From positions 1-51,773 of the forward strand of contig QCJD01000012.1 in assembly GCA_003216255.1 (NCBI GenBank): a stretch of DNA of 51,773 nt, in the 5' to 3' direction. A model generated the notes under the pieces. That model ran no database searches. It was not told the origin of the DNA and saw only the letters and a program-made list of their open reading frames with translations. Source of the DNA: Pelagibacteraceae bacterium AG-404-N13 (lineage in GTDB: Bacteria > Pseudomonadota > Alphaproteobacteria > Pelagibacterales > Pelagibacteraceae). Within the stretch, counting starts at the first letter, position 1. Every line of letters begins with the position of its first letter. The translations under genes were made by a program, and so were the position numbers. Positions 16,167 through 25,957 of the stretch are shown in pieces.

Positions 16167-16833
16167 AATATTTTTTATATTCATCAATGGAAATCTGTTC
16201 AAAAGATACTGTATCTCCTGGATTGATTAAATTTGGCTTTAGTTCATTTGTATTATCGAAGATATTGAGAGGTGTATTTCCAATAATGTTCCAGCCTCCT
16301 GGGCTTTCAAAAGAATATATATTACAAAATTGTTCTGTGATGCCAACAGATCCCTTTGGAATTCTAACTCTTGGTGTCTCTAATCTTTTAGCTCTTAAGG
16401 ATATATCGGTATCTCCTAAAAATGGATGACCAGCTATAAATCCAGTCATATAACAATAATAATCTTTAGAAAAAAATTTTTCATAAATTTTCTCTTCTGA
16501 AATATTAAGTTTTTTTTCTAAATTATTTATATCGAGTGCAAATTTTTTATCACAACAAATAGGAATTTTAATTATTTTACCTTTGTTATTTAAAATTTCT
16601 TTCAGTTCCAAATTTTCAATTATTTTCTTAAGTTCCTTAAACTTGGTAAGACTTAAATCAAATGAAATAATTAATTTGTTATAAGAAGGTGTTATATTTG
16701 TAATTCCTTTAATTTTTTTTTCCTTAATGTTTTTAAAATATTTTATTACTTTTGCATTTGTTTCTTTGTTTACTTCTATTCCAAAATCACAATATAGAGC
16801 TGCGTCACCAAGATTTGATATATTTTTTATCAT
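16159..16833 (-). CDS. pxpB: 5-oxoprolinase subunit PxpB (KipI-type)
   Basis: A 224-aa partner of PxpC. Diagnostic residues are DAALYCDFG near the N-terminus, the central YCYMTGFIAGHPFLGD, and LETPRVRIPKGSVGI, followed by SFESPGGWNIIGNTPL. It is the first gene of a minus-strand series running through pxpC, EamA, the flavoprotein, DUF1365, the CFA-like gene and the DUF3833 gene. pxpA is transcribed divergently 28 bases away, so all three subunits can share one control region. Complete. Confidence 0.9.
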   Translation of the reverse strand: MIKNISNLGDAALYCDFGIEVNKETNAKVIKYFKNIKEKKIKGITNITPSYNKLIISFDLSLTKFKELKKIIENLELKEILNNKGKIIKIPICCDKKFALDINNLEKKLNISEEKIYEKFFSKDYYCYMTGFIAGHPFLGDTDISLRAKRLETPRVRIPKGSVGITEQFCNIYSFESPGGWNIIGNTPLNIFDNTNELKPNLINPGDTVSFEQISIDEYKKYYE

Positions 16834-16861
16834 GCCATGTTATACTTCAACTAACAAAACT

Positions 16862-17635
16862 ATGGAAATTAATATCAATTGTGATTTAGGTGAAAAATCG
16901 AAGCATCATTCTAACAAGCATGATCCTGATTTACTCAAAATAGTTAATTCTGCTAATGTTGCCTGTGGTTATCATGCCGGTGATGATGAATCGATGAATC
17001 AAGTGGTTGAAATATCTAAAAATAACGGTGTAAGTATCGGTGCTCATCCATCTTTTAACGACCCAGAAAACTTTGGAAGAAAGAGAATGAATTTAACTTC
17101 TTCTGAAATAAGAAAACTTATAATAGATCAATATGCAATTTTACAAGAGATTGCTGCAAAACATGGGGAAAATGTAACCCATATTAAACCACATGGTGCT
17201 TTAAATAATATGGCTTGCGAAGATATAGATTTAGCAACAACTCTGGCTAGGGCCATTAACGAAATTAGTAAAGATCTAATCTATTTAGTACCGACTGGTT
17301 CTAAAATGGAAGAAGCTGCAAAAAAATTAAATATGAAAATAGCTTGTGAAATATTTGCTGACCGAAACTATGAAGATGATGGCAATTTAGTTTCTAGAAA
17401 AAAACCAAATGCACTTATTACTGATCCTAATGAAGCAAAACAACATGTTTTGAGTATGATTAAAAATCAGGCTTTAAATTGTCACAGCGGTAAGCAAATA
17501 CCTTGTGAAATTGACTCTGTATGTATACATGGTGATAACTTAAGTTCTTTAAACACTGCGCAAGCTATAAGATCGAACTTAATAGAAAACAAAATTGATT
17601 TAAAACCATTAAATAAAATGAAAAAGTTTTTTTAA
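16862..17635 (+). CDS. pxpA: 5-oxoprolinase subunit PxpA (LamB/YcsF family)
   Basis: A 257-aa protein that starts MEININCDLGEKSKHH, the LamB/YcsF signature, followed by NVACGYHAGDDESMN, VSIGAHPSFNDPENFGRK and HIKPHGALNN. These histidine and aspartate-rich motifs form the active site for ring opening of 5-oxoproline. I take the ATG at 16862 because it gives the family N-terminus; a longer frame upstream would run into the divergent pxpB gene. The TPR gene begins immediately after the stop (TAAATG). Confidence 0.92.
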   Translation: MEININCDLGEKSKHHSNKHDPDLLKIVNSANVACGYHAGDDESMNQVVEISKNNGVSIGAHPSFNDPENFGRKRMNLTSSEIRKLIIDQYAILQEIAAKHGENVTHIKPHGALNNMACEDIDLATTLARAINEISKDLIYLVPTGSKMEEAAKKLNMKIACEIFADRNYEDDGNLVSRKKPNALITDPNEAKQHVLSMIKNQALNCHSGKQIPCEIDSVCIHGDNLSSLNTAQAIRSNLIENKIDLKPLNKMKKFF

Positions 17636-18118
17636 ATGCCATTTAAAATCTTAAATATAATTATAATATTTTTTTCTTTAACTATTTATTCTTATTCTGC
17701 AGGAACTTCTGGTGGCAAAACAAAATCAAATTTTGATCAAGCATCTAAACTGATTAAAGATGCAAAAAAATATGAGAAAAAAGGAAAAGAAAAGAAAGCA
17801 AAAAAAAGATATGAAAGAGCTTTAAAATTATTAATTAAAGCTAATAAAGAAAAACCAAACCAACCAAATACTTTAAATTATCTGGGATTTACTTCCAGAA
17901 AACTTGGAAATTTTGAAAAAGGTGAAGAATATTATTTATTGGGATTAAAGATAGATCCAAACCATACTGGTATAAATGAATATCTTGGCGAATTATATTT
18001 TGTAACAGATCGAATTGATCTAGCTAAAGAAAGATTAGGTGTATTAAAAAATTGTAATTGTGAAGAATATAAAGACTTGAAAGAAATTATTGAAGGAAAA
18101 AAACAATCTAAATATTAA
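17636..18118 (+). CDS. Exported TPR-repeat protein
   Basis: A 160-aa protein with a signal peptide (about residues 1-22, ending IYSYSAG) followed by a lysine-rich helical region and tetratricopeptide repeats at about 38-125, for example NTLNYLGFTSRKLGNFEKGE and INEYLGELYFVTDRIDLAKE. TPR units mediate protein contacts; this one would act in the periplasm. It starts directly after the pxpA stop, and its own stop shares TTAA with the convergent dctM stop. Two cysteines in NCNCEEY near the C-terminus are unexplained. No named function. Confidence 0.75.
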   Translation: MPFKILNIIIIFFSLTIYSYSAGTSGGKTKSNFDQASKLIKDAKKYEKKGKEKKAKKRYERALKLLIKANKEKPNQPNTLNYLGFTSRKLGNFEKGEEYYLLGLKIDPNHTGINEYLGELYFVTDRIDLAKERLGVLKNCNCEEYKDLKEIIEGKKQSKY

Positions 18119-19425
18119 TTGATATTTTGAATCATCTGTTGAGGCATCCATAAAACTAATTCTGGAAAAAAAATAATTATTATCAATGCAAAGATCATTA
18201 ATAAAAAAAGTGGAAATGCACTTTTAGCGATAAAACCCATATCTTTGTTTGCCATTCCTTGTAGTACAAATAAATTAAATCCTACTGGGGGAGTTATCTG
18301 TGCCATTTCAACTACAATTACCAAAAATATTCCAAACCAAATCATATCAAATCCAGCTTGTCTAATCATTGGTTCAATAATTGCCATTGTTAAAACAACA
18401 GCAGAAATACCATCTAAAAACATTCCTAGGATAATATAAAAAACCATTAATACAAAAATTAAAACGTAAGGAGATAATTCCATACCCTGTATCCAAATTG
18501 CAAGATTTCTAGGCAAACCAGTAAAACCCATTGCAAGTGATAAAAAAGTTGCTCCTGCTAAAATAAAAGCAATCATACATGAAGTTTTTGTTGCACCTAA
18601 TAGAGAAGCTTTAAATGTTTCTTTAGTTAAACTTTTTTGTAAGTAAGATAAAATTAATGCCCCAACTACTCCTAACGAAGCTGCCTCGGTTGCAGTTGCT
18701 ATGCCTGTGTAAATAGATCCAATTACAGCTAAAATTAATAAAATTACTGGCATAAGTTGTTTTGATTTTTTAATTTTTTCTATAAATGAAAAAGTTTCTA
18801 GCGACACTGGCATACTTTTTTTGTTTATTAATGACCAAACGATTACATAGGACATAAATATTAAAGCAATCATTATGCCGGGAATTATTCCTGCAATAAA
18901 TAGCTTGGCTATAGATTCTTGAACAGTAACACCGTAAATAATTAAAATTATTGAAGGTGGTATTAACAAACCAAGAGTTCCTGATCCCGCTAAACTTCCT
19001 AACAATATTGTTTCAGGATATTTTCTTTTTCTAAGTTCAGGTATTGACATTTTTCCTACAGTAGCAACTGTTGCCGCTGAAGAGCCTGATATTGCTGCAA
19101 AAAGTGCACATCCTACAACATTAACATGAATTAGTCCGCCTGGTAATTTTTGCATCCAAGGAGCCAGTCCTTTGAATAGATTTTCTGATAACTTTGTTCT
19201 AAATAAAATTTCTCCCATCCAAACAAAAAGTGGTAATGCTGTCAATGTCCAAGATGATGATGCTCCCCAAATTGTAGTTGCCATTGCATCACCTACTGGC
19301 CTAGAGGTAAATAGCATCATTCCTATTGATGAAACTCCTATCATGCTTATAGCAACCCAAATACCAGTTCCTAAAAAGAATAAAAGAACACTAATAAAGA
19401 AAATAGTTAAAAATATTTCAATCAT
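18115..19425 (-). CDS. dctM: TRAP transporter large permease (DctM type)
   Basis: A 436-aa, roughly 12-helix permease that moves an organic acid with sodium or protons, taking it from the periplasmic DctP protein. Family marks are AISGSSAATVATVGKMSIPE, the SGTLGLLIPPSIILIIYG region and ITPPVGFNLFVLQGM near the end. The start overlaps the dctQ stop by 8 bases. The stop shares TTAA with the convergent TPR gene. The substrate is not readable; C4-dicarboxylates and other carboxylates are usual for the family. Confidence 0.92.
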   Translation of the reverse strand: MIEIFLTIFFISVLLFFLGTGIWVAISMIGVSSIGMMLFTSRPVGDAMATTIWGASSSWTLTALPLFVWMGEILFRTKLSENLFKGLAPWMQKLPGGLIHVNVVGCALFAAISGSSAATVATVGKMSIPELRKRKYPETILLGSLAGSGTLGLLIPPSIILIIYGVTVQESIAKLFIAGIIPGIMIALIFMSYVIVWSLINKKSMPVSLETFSFIEKIKKSKQLMPVILLILAVIGSIYTGIATATEAASLGVVGALILSYLQKSLTKETFKASLLGATKTSCMIAFILAGATFLSLAMGFTGLPRNLAIWIQGMELSPYVLIFVLMVFYIILGMFLDGISAVVLTMAIIEPMIRQAGFDMIWFGIFLVIVVEMAQITPPVGFNLFVLQGMANKDMGFIAKSAFPLFLLMIFALIIIIFFPELVLWMPQQMIQNIN

Positions 19426-19909
19426 TTGATTTGTTAAGTATTGTCAAAATAAATTGATGAAAAACACAAATGAAAAATATGAGAGAACCGATAGCGACAC
19501 TCATTTGGGGTATCCAGATTAAAATTTCATCAGCGCCTTCACTTCTTTCTTGAAATTCATAAGATATTTTTAACATCTTAATAAAATAAAAAGCTACATA
19601 TCCTGAAAAAAAGCTAGCTACAATTAAACACCATTTTTCCAAGAATTTTTTTTTTGTACCTGAGACTTTTTCTAAAAAGAGAGTAATTCTAATATGTCCA
19701 CCTTCAACAAAAGTATATGCTAAAGCAAAAAATGATGAGGCGGCCATGCAATATCCCGAATATTCAGCTAATCCCCTAATATAAAATCCAAAAATTCTTG
19801 AAGCTATCCCAATTAATATAAAGGTTGCTACTAAGATTAAAAACAAGGCAGCTATATATCCAGAAATTTTATAAATTTTATTTAGAAAATTATCTATTTT
19901 GTAAAACAT
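19418..19909 (-). CDS. dctQ: TRAP transporter small permease (DctQ type)
   Basis: A 163-aa protein with four hydrophobic segments, the usual architecture of DctQ subunits. It shows FFALAYTFVEGGHIRITLFL, typical of the family, near the middle. It forms the membrane complex with the dctM product, whose start overlaps its stop. It lies 45 bases downstream of dctP, behind a strong hairpin that should make the permease mRNA less abundant than dctP mRNA. Confidence 0.87.
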   Translation of the reverse strand: MFYKIDNFLNKIYKISGYIAALFLILVATFILIGIASRIFGFYIRGLAEYSGYCMAASSFFALAYTFVEGGHIRITLFLEKVSGTKKKFLEKWCLIVASFFSGYVAFYFIKMLKISYEFQERSEGADEILIWIPQMSVAIGSLIFFICVFHQFILTILNKSND

Positions 19910-19912
19910 ATT

Positions 19913-19941
19913 AAAAAGGCCGTTATTTAAACGGCCTTTTT
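19913..19941 (-). terminator. Intrinsic terminator/attenuator between dctP and dctQ
   Basis: A 12-bp perfect stem (AAAAAGGCCGTT pairing with AACGGCCTTTTT) with a 5-base loop, ending in T residues in the direction of dctP transcription. It is the kind of partial terminator that lets a periplasmic binding protein be made in excess over its permease. Confidence 0.85.
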
Positions 19942-19954
19942 AACTATACTAATT

Positions 19955-20926
19955 TTAATTGTATGCGGCAAGAACACTAGCGCCTCTACTGCCTGCTTTT
20001 TTCTTCCACTCTCCGGCCATAGTTGCTCCAACTTCTTGAAAATGCTTCTGTAATTCGGAATTTACTTTTCCAACTTGCATACCCGCAGCTGCTAAAACTT
20101 TTTTATCAGCTACATTTCCTTTTTTTGATAAATCCCAACCTTTTCTTTCAGCTACTGCTGCTTCTTTCATTATTAATTCTTGAGTAGCGGCATCTAATTT
20201 ATTCCAAGCTCCTCTATGAACAATAACCATATTCTTTGGGAACCATGCTGCTATGTCATAGAAGTATTTTACTCCATTTTCCCAAATTTTTTTGTTTTTA
20301 CCAGTAGTTGGGGAAGTAATCATACTTTCTACAGCACCTGTTGAAAAAGCTTGGCTTATCTCTGCAGCTTCAATTTTAGTGGGTGCCATACCAGTTAACT
20401 CAGCTATTCTTATTGTTGCGGAGTTGTATGCTCTAAACTTTAAACCTTTAAGGTCAGAAACACTATTTATTTCTTTTTTACTGTAAAGTCCTTGAGCAGG
20501 CCACGGAACAGCATATAAAAATACTAATCCTTTTTCTTCAAGACCTTTTATAATTTCTGGTTTAGAAGCTTTATACAGTTTCATAGCATCGCTATAAGAA
20601 GTTGCTAAAAATGGTTGAGAGTCTATTTCAAGCAATGGATCTTCTTTTCCCAAAGCTGACATAAATCTTTCTCCAATTTGAGCTTGACCAGTTCTTACAG
20701 CTCTAAATATTTCTCCACCTTTAAATAATGATCCACCTGGATGAGTCACTATTGTTAATTTTCCTCCACTTTTTTCACTTACATTTTTTGCAAATTCAGC
20801 TGCGTTTGCTGAATGAAAATTCCCAGCTCCATAAGCTAAAGCCATATCCCATTTTTCGGCTAAAGATACGTTTGCAAATAATAAGACTGAACTAATTAAA
20901 AATGTAAATAATTTAAATAATTTCAT
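19955..20926 (-). CDS. dctP: TRAP transporter substrate-binding protein (DctP type)
   Basis: A 323-aa periplasmic binding protein with a signal peptide (about residues 1-23, ending SVLLFANVSLAEK). DctP-family segments include GGSLFKGGEIFRAVRTGQAQIG, quoted here as GGSLFKGGEIF and VRTGQAQIG, and LKGLKFRAYNSATIRIAEL with the conserved arginine that binds the substrate carboxylate. A strong Shine-Dalgarno sequence AAGGAGG precedes the ATG. First gene of the dctPQM operon, with a hairpin after it. The ligand may be a carboxylate; it cannot be named. Confidence 0.92.
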   Translation of the reverse strand: MKLFKLFTFLISSVLLFANVSLAEKWDMALAYGAGNFHSANAAEFAKNVSEKSGGKLTIVTHPGGSLFKGGEIFRAVRTGQAQIGERFMSALGKEDPLLEIDSQPFLATSYSDAMKLYKASKPEIIKGLEEKGLVFLYAVPWPAQGLYSKKEINSVSDLKGLKFRAYNSATIRIAELTGMAPTKIEAAEISQAFSTGAVESMITSPTTGKNKKIWENGVKYFYDIAAWFPKNMVIVHRGAWNKLDAATQELIMKEAAVAERKGWDLSKKGNVADKKVLAAAGMQVGKVNSELQKHFQEVGATMAGEWKKKAGSRGASVLAAYN

Positions 20927-20930
20927 CTAT

Positions 20931-20978
20931 CCTCCTTTTTAAAATTGATATTTAAGTATCTCTTAAAGACTAAATCAA
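20931..20978 (-). promoter_or_regulatory. dctP promoter candidate and strong ribosome binding site
   Basis: On the minus strand TTGATT (20973-20978) and TTAAAT (20950-20955) are 17 bases apart, and AAGGAGG (20931-20937) lies just before the dctP ATG. Such a full Shine-Dalgarno match is rare in this window and fits a highly made binding protein. Confidence 0.5.
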
Positions 20979-21037
20979 TAAAAATTTCTCACTGCTCTCA
21001 TTGAAAATTTTACAGATTATACTATTATAAACCTATC

Positions 21038-21649
21038 TTGATTGAAGAACTCATTATTTTAACAAACATTATTTTTATAACCATTATCTTAACTGCAGAT
21101 AATGCTGTGATAGTCGGTTCTATCGCTTCAAATTTTGTTCCCAAAAATAGAAAACAAATAATTCTTTGGGGTGTAATAGGATCCTTTTTTTTTAAAATTT
21201 TCTTTGCGGTCTTCGCAACTTTTTTATTTGAGTTTTATTTTATAAAAATTTTAGGTGGCCTATTGTTAATTTGGATTGTAAATGATTTAAGAAAAGATTT
21301 ACTGGATATTAAAAAAATTAAATCTCCAACAAAAAAAAATAAAGAACCTTCATACATTAGTAGTATCGGAAAAGTTTTATTTGCAGATATCATGATTAGT
21401 TTTGATAATGTTATTGGTGTAGTTGCTGCTGCAAAAGGATATTTTGGATTTATGATATTTGGGCTTATGTTATCAGTTGTTCTAACTGGTGCTTTAGCTA
21501 GTTATATGGCAAACTACATACAAAAACACATTTGGATAGCATATGTAGGTTTAGTTTTCATTTTAGTAGTTGGTCTTCAGCTAGTTATAGGTGGATTGAG
21601 TGATTTAGAAATATTAAAAATTAATGAAGAATTTAAGAAATATTTTTAA
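21038..21649 (+). CDS. TerC/YjbE-family membrane protein
   Basis: A 203-aa polytopic membrane protein with about six helices. The TerC-family acidic-asparagine motifs are ILTADNAVIVGSIAS near residue 18 and MISFDNVIGVVAAAKG near 120. Relatives are implicated in metal ion (manganese or calcium) export. No ATG is available at the right place; TTG at 21038 gives the family N-terminus (MIEELIIL). The stop shares TTAA with the convergent panB stop. Confidence 0.83.
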   Translation: MIEELIILTNIIFITIILTADNAVIVGSIASNFVPKNRKQIILWGVIGSFFFKIFFAVFATFLFEFYFIKILGGLLLIWIVNDLRKDLLDIKKIKSPTKKNKEPSYISSIGKVLFADIMISFDNVIGVVAAAKGYFGFMIFGLMLSVVLTGALASYMANYIQKHIWIAYVGLVFILVVGLQLVIGGLSDLEILKINEEFKKYF

Positions 21650-22416
21650 TAGGAATATTTTTTACTAGGATATTTTTTGTTTTTAACTTCTGTTTTAAAT
21701 TGTTTTATTGCTTTTCTGATATGAACTCTTAAATCAATATATCTCTTAACAAATTTTATTTTGGATTGCGTTAATCCCAAAATATCATCTGTAACAAGAA
21801 TTTGCCCATCACAACTATTTGAGGATCCGATACCAATGGTTGGAATTGAAATTTTATTAGTAATTTTTTTTGCAAGACTTTTTTCTACACATTCGAGAAC
21901 AATTCCAAAAACCCCTATTTTTTCAAGAAGAATAGAATCATTCATTAACTGTTTCCTTTCTTTTAAAGATTTTCCTTTTGATTTGAAATTTCCTTTCACT
22001 GATTGTGGCATTATTCCAAGATGACCCAAAACTGGAATATTATTTTTTATTAAATGTTGAACTATATTTTTAATTTTCTTTCCACCTTCAAGTTTTACTC
22101 CATGACATTTTGTTTCTTTCATGACTTTTTTACAATTTTTCAAAGCTTCATTTTTATTTTTATATGTATTGTATGGCATATCAACTATCATAAGGCTTTT
22201 TGTAATACCCATTCGAACACTTTTTGAATGTTCAATCATCATATTAAGTGTAACTTTTCTTGTAGAATTAAAATTGTACAACACAGACCCAAGAGAGTCT
22301 CCAACGAGAATTAAATCTGTATATTTATCTATTTCTTCTGCAAAATTTTTTGAGTATGCTGTTAAGCAAATAATTTTAGATTTATTTTTTTTTAACTTTA
22401 ATTTTTCAATCCGCAT
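21646..22416 (-). CDS. panB: 3-methyl-2-oxobutanoate hydroxymethyltransferase
   Basis: PanB transfers a hydroxymethyl group from methylene-tetrahydrofolate to 2-oxoisovalerate, making ketopantoate for coenzyme A. The 256-aa sequence shows DLILVGDSLGSVLYN, MIVDMPYNTY, GVKLEGG and VLGHLGIMPQSV, then GIGSSNSCDGQILVTDDILG, all expected active-site regions. Length is normal. panC is not next to it. It lies 12 bases downstream of the gloA-type gene on the same strand and converges on the TerC-like gene. Confidence 0.93.
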   Translation of the reverse strand: MRIEKLKLKKNKSKIICLTAYSKNFAEEIDKYTDLILVGDSLGSVLYNFNSTRKVTLNMMIEHSKSVRMGITKSLMIVDMPYNTYKNKNEALKNCKKVMKETKCHGVKLEGGKKIKNIVQHLIKNNIPVLGHLGIMPQSVKGNFKSKGKSLKERKQLMNDSILLEKIGVFGIVLECVEKSLAKKITNKISIPTIGIGSSNSCDGQILVTDDILGLTQSKIKFVKRYIDLRVHIRKAIKQFKTEVKNKKYPSKKYSY

Positions 22417-22428
22417 TATGGATTAATT

Positions 22429-22848
22429 TTACCAGGTACCTGTATTTTCCATTGAGGCCCAAGGTTCTTTGGGTTCTAAATTACCCTCTTGAAGTATCTC
22501 AATAGAAATTTTATCTGGTGATCTTACAAATGCCATATGTCCGTCTCGTGGTGGTCTATTTATTGTATAACCCATGTCCGCTAATCTTTGACAAGTTTCA
22601 TAGATATTATCAACTCTATAGGCTAAATGACCAAAGTTTCTTGAACCTTCACCTAAGTTATCTCCATCCCAGTTATATGTTAGTTCAATCTCAGCTTTGT
22701 CATCATTTGGAGCGGCAAGAAAGACTAAGGTATATCTGCCCTTTTCACTATCCCTTCTTCTTGTTTCCTTTAATCCTAATCCGTCACAAAAAAATCTTAA
22801 TGACTCTTCTATATTTGATACTCTAATCATTGTATGGAGATATTTCAT
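22429..22848 (-). CDS. gloA: Lactoylglutathione lyase (glyoxalase I)
   Basis: A 139-aa metalloenzyme of the VOC fold that turns the methylglyoxal-glutathione hemithioacetal into S-lactoylglutathione. It has [17 protein letters not shown], the glycine-rich [12 protein letters not shown], and the metal ligands at [23 protein letters not shown] and SIEILQEG (His, Glu, His, Glu). Normal length for the short bacterial type. It is between guaA and panB on the same strand, 22 and 12 bases from them. Confidence 0.93.
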   Translation of the reverse strand: MKYLHTMIRVSNIEESLRFFCDGLGLKETRRRDSEKGRYTLVFLAAPNDDKAEIELTYNWDGDNLGEGSRNFGHLAYRVDNIYETCQRLADMGYTINRPPRDGHMAFVRSPDKISIEILQEGNLEPKEPWASMENTGTW

Positions 22849-22870
22849 AATATAACTTTATAAATTGTTT

Positions 22871-24433
22871 TTATTCTAATTCAATAGTGCTTGGTGGCTT
22901 AGATGTAATATCATAAACAACCCTGTTTATGCCTCTTATATTGTTTACAATTTGATTTGATACAAACTGCATAAATGGTTTTTTAAATTCAAAAAAATCT
23001 GCAGTCATACCATCTTCAGATGTTATAGCTCTCAATAAACATAAGTATTCGTAAGTTCTATTGTCTCCCATGACTCCAACTGTCTTGACTGGTAGTAAAG
23101 CAGCGTAGGCTTGCCAGATTCTATTGTATAATTTTTCATCTTTTAATGCTTTTATGAAATAATAGTCAGCTTCTTTTAAAATTTTAATTTTTTCTCTTGT
23201 TATTACTCCTGGTATTCTAATTGCTAGTCCTGGCCCAGGAAATGGGTGTCTTGATATAATATCTTTATTTAAATTTAACTCTAGACCAAGTTTTCTTACC
23301 TCGTCTTTAAAAAGATATTTAAGCGGCTCTAATAATTTTAAATTCATCTTCTTTGGCAGTCCACCAACATTATGGTGTGATTTTATTTTTGAAGTTTGAC
23401 TTCCTGTGACAGATTTACTTTCAATAAGGTCAGGGTATAATGTTCCTTGAGCAAGAAATTTTACATTTTTTATTTTTTTTGCATACTTTTCAAAAATTTT
23501 AATAAATAAACTACCTATAATTTTTCTTTTTTTTTCAGGATCAGAGACATTTTTTAATTTTGATAAAAACTGATTTTCAGCATCTACATATATCAAATTT
23601 ATCTTAAATTTTTTTTTAAATGTATTTACTACTTGTTTTTCCTCATCTTTTCTTAACAATCCAGTATTTACAAAGATACAAGTTAAATTTTTACCTATAG
23701 CGTTTGCTAACAGTTTTGCAACTACACTACTATCTACTCCTCCAGATAAAGCACAAATTACTCTGGAGTTGCCTACTTTTTTTTTTACCTCTTTAATTAA
23801 ATTTGTTTTTTGATATTTGGGAGACCAATTTTTTTTTATCTTACATATATCAAAAACAAAATTTTTGAGTATTATTTTTCCTTTATTGGTATGAGTTACT
23901 TCGGGATGAAATTGTATACCATACAGCTTATCTTTAGTACTTTCGATAATACATAGTTTAGAATTATTTGTTTTTGCAATTACTTTAAAATTTTTAGGTA
24001 ATTTAGTTACTTCGTCTGCATGACTCATCCAAACATTATTTTTATTATTTACAAAAAAATTTTTAGTTAAAATACTATTGTTTACTTTTTCAACTGTTGC
24101 TAAACCAAATTCTCTGGCTTTTGATTGTTTTACTTTTCCGCCCATTTCTTTAGATATAATTTGATGGCCAAAACAAATGCCTAAAACAGGTATTTTTGAC
24201 AATAATATATTTTTGTTTAATTTAACTTTATTGCTTTGATAAACATTAAGAGGTCCGCCAGATAAAACGAGGCCTTTTACATTTTTTTCTATTTTGTATT
24301 TTTTATTAATTTTATTATGATTGATTATTTCACAATAAATTCCTAGCTCCCTTATTTTTCTTGCAATAAGCTGTGTAAATTGCGATCCAAAATCAATAAT
24401 TATGATTTTTTGAAGATTGTCTTCAAGAGGCAT
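22871..24433 (-). CDS. guaA: GMP synthase (glutamine-hydrolysing)
   Basis: Makes GMP from XMP, glutamine and ATP. The 520-aa protein has the class-I glutamine amidotransferase domain (catalytic Cys in GICFGHQI, His and Glu in [10 protein letters not shown]), the P-loop [15 protein letters not shown] of the ATP pyrophosphatase domain, and the C-terminal dimer domain with [15 protein letters not shown] start it at the ATG at 24433 (MPLEDNLQ) rather than an in-frame TTG 12 bases upstream. It overlaps the upstream TPR gene by 11 bases, and guaB lies just beyond that gene: a purine operon. Confidence 0.95.
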   Translation of the reverse strand: MPLEDNLQKIIIIDFGSQFTQLIARKIRELGIYCEIINHNKINKKYKIEKNVKGLVLSGGPLNVYQSNKVKLNKNILLSKIPVLGICFGHQIISKEMGGKVKQSKAREFGLATVEKVNNSILTKNFFVNNKNNVWMSHADEVTKLPKNFKVIAKTNNSKLCIIESTKDKLYGIQFHPEVTHTNKGKIILKNFVFDICKIKKNWSPKYQKTNLIKEVKKKVGNSRVICALSGGVDSSVVAKLLANAIGKNLTCIFVNTGLLRKDEEKQVVNTFKKKFKINLIYVDAENQFLSKLKNVSDPEKKRKIIGSLFIKIFEKYAKKIKNVKFLAQGTLYPDLIESKSVTGSQTSKIKSHHNVGGLPKKMNLKLLEPLKYLFKDEVRKLGLELNLNKDIISRHPFPGPGLAIRIPGVITREKIKILKEADYYFIKALKDEKLYNRIWQAYAALLPVKTVGVMGDNRTYEYLCLLRAITSEDGMTADFFEFKKPFMQFVSNQIVNNIRGINRVVYDITSKPPSTIELE

Positions 24434-24851
24434 CTTTTTTTTCAAATTCTTTCAGACGGCTGTTAATAGATGTTAATTTCTCACACATTGTTGAACATAT
24501 AACTTTAAAATCTTTCTTTAATTCTTCAGCCTTTGAAAAATTTGATCTTTTTAACTCTATATCTATTAATATATACATCGCTTCCTCATTTTTTGGATCC
24601 AGAAGTAAAGCGGTATTAATATTCTTTTCTTCCTCTACTTTATTTTCTTCAAAATTAAATATTTTTGCTAGATATAGATAAGAGTCTGCATTTTTCGGAT
24701 TATACACAATATTTCTTTGAAATAAAAATTTCGATTCCTCATATTTTTCTTCTTCAAACAAAATTTTCGCTTCGTCAAAAAAACTTTTTTTTCCTGCAAA
24801 GGATGAGGTTATAAGTCCAAAAAATATTAAAATTGTAAAAATTTTTTTCAT
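24423..24851 (-). CDS. Exported TPR-like protein between guaB and guaA
   Basis: A 142-aa protein with a signal peptide (about residues 1-19, ending LITSSFAG) and TPR-like helices: [34 protein letters not shown] and [20 protein letters not shown]. It is predicted to be periplasmic. It sits between guaB (2 bases) and guaA (11-base overlap), an odd place for a secreted protein, so it is likely translated with the purine enzymes although no functional link is known. Similar in size and style to the TPR protein at 17636-18118. Confidence 0.75.
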   Translation of the reverse strand: MKKIFTILIFFGLITSSFAGKKSFFDEAKILFEEEKYEESKFLFQRNIVYNPKNADSYLYLAKIFNFEENKVEEEKNINTALLLDPKNEEAMYILIDIELKRSNFSKAEELKKDFKVICSTMCEKLTSINSRLKEFEKKDAS

Positions 24852-24853
24852 AA

Positions 24854-25918
24854 CTAATTTTTTACTTCATCTATATTATGTACCATACTTTCAAAAAAAC
24901 CAGCCTTTGTGATTTTATAAAATTTAGGTTTTTTTCTTAAATGCGTTATTTTTTTTGATCCAAGATATCCCATGGACGATTTTAATCCTCCTACCAATTG
25001 ATAAATCACTTTATCGACTTTTCCCTTATATTTTACAAAACCTTCTACTCCTTCGGGTACATATTTAGAGCTATTCTTTTGCTTAGTTTGAAAATATCGA
25101 TCTGCTGATCCCTTATTCATTGCTCCAATTGAACCCATGCCTCTAAAGCTTTTAAATAGTTTTCCATTTTTTTTTATGATTTTTCCTGGCGCTTGATCTG
25201 TTCCAGCAAATAATGAGCCTATCATTACTGCATCTGCTCCAGCAGCAAGAGCTTTTGCAATATCTCCAGAAAACTTTATTCCACCATCTGCAATAATTGA
25301 TACTTTTCTATTTCCAACACCGCTCTTAACATTCATTATTGCGCTTAATTGAGGTACGCCTATTCCAGCCACTAATCTTGTGGTACAAATTGATCCTGGT
25401 CCAATACCCACTTTAATAGCGTCTACACCAAGTTTAATTAAGAATTTTGCAGCTTCTGCTGTTGCTATATTACCGGCACATAATGTTGTTTTTTTTGGTT
25501 TTGTTTTTACTATCATTTTAATTATGTCTGATACTTTTTTGGTATGAGCATGTGCGGTATCAACAACTATCAAATCTAAATTTTCTTTTAGTATTCTTTT
25601 AGCTCTACTATACTCTTCTGGGCTAGCTCCAACTGCTGCTCCTACTAATAATTTTTTTTGTTTTACTTTTTTAATTTCAAAAATTTGTTTTTCGATACTC
25701 AAATTCCTATGTATTACACCTATTCCACCTTTTTCAGCTATGGCAGCTGCCATACTACCTTCTGTAACAGTATCCATTGCTGATGATATCAATGGTATTT
25801 TTAAAGTTAAATTTTTTGACAATTTTATGGATGTAATAGTTTCAGACGGTAATATTTCAGAATAATTTGGTGCTAGTGTTACGTCGTCAAATGTTAGAGC
25901 TTCTTTGATGGGATCCAT
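24854..25918 (-). CDS. guaB: IMP dehydrogenase lacking the CBS domains
   Basis: Oxidises IMP to XMP with NAD, the first step to GMP. The catalytic barrel is complete: [18 protein letters not shown] near the N-terminus, the active-site loop [15 protein letters not shown], the flap GSADRYFQ and [10 protein letters not shown]. It is only 354 aa, against about 480-500 for most bacteria: the sequence runs from [18 protein letters not shown] straight into [12 protein letters not shown], where the paired CBS (Bateman) module is normally inserted. Loss of that module should remove adenine-nucleotide feedback. Co-directional with guaA. Confidence 0.95.
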   Translation of the reverse strand: MDPIKEALTFDDVTLAPNYSEILPSETITSIKLSKNLTLKIPLISSAMDTVTEGSMAAAIAEKGGIGVIHRNLSIEKQIFEIKKVKQKKLLVGAAVGASPEEYSRAKRILKENLDLIVVDTAHAHTKKVSDIIKMIVKTKPKKTTLCAGNIATAEAAKFLIKLGVDAIKVGIGPGSICTTRLVAGIGVPQLSAIMNVKSGVGNRKVSIIADGGIKFSGDIAKALAAGADAVMIGSLFAGTDQAPGKIIKKNGKLFKSFRGMGSIGAMNKGSADRYFQTKQKNSSKYVPEGVEGFVKYKGKVDKVIYQLVGGLKSSMGYLGSKKITHLRKKPKFYKITKAGFFESMVHNIDEVKN

Positions 25919-25957
25919 GTCCTTATATAAATGATTCTTGAAAAAAATAAAGAGTAA

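Noticed and set aside
16727-16861. N-terminal extension of PxpA
   Set aside because: It runs through the divergent pxpB start and adds residues not found in the family; the ATG at 16862 fits.
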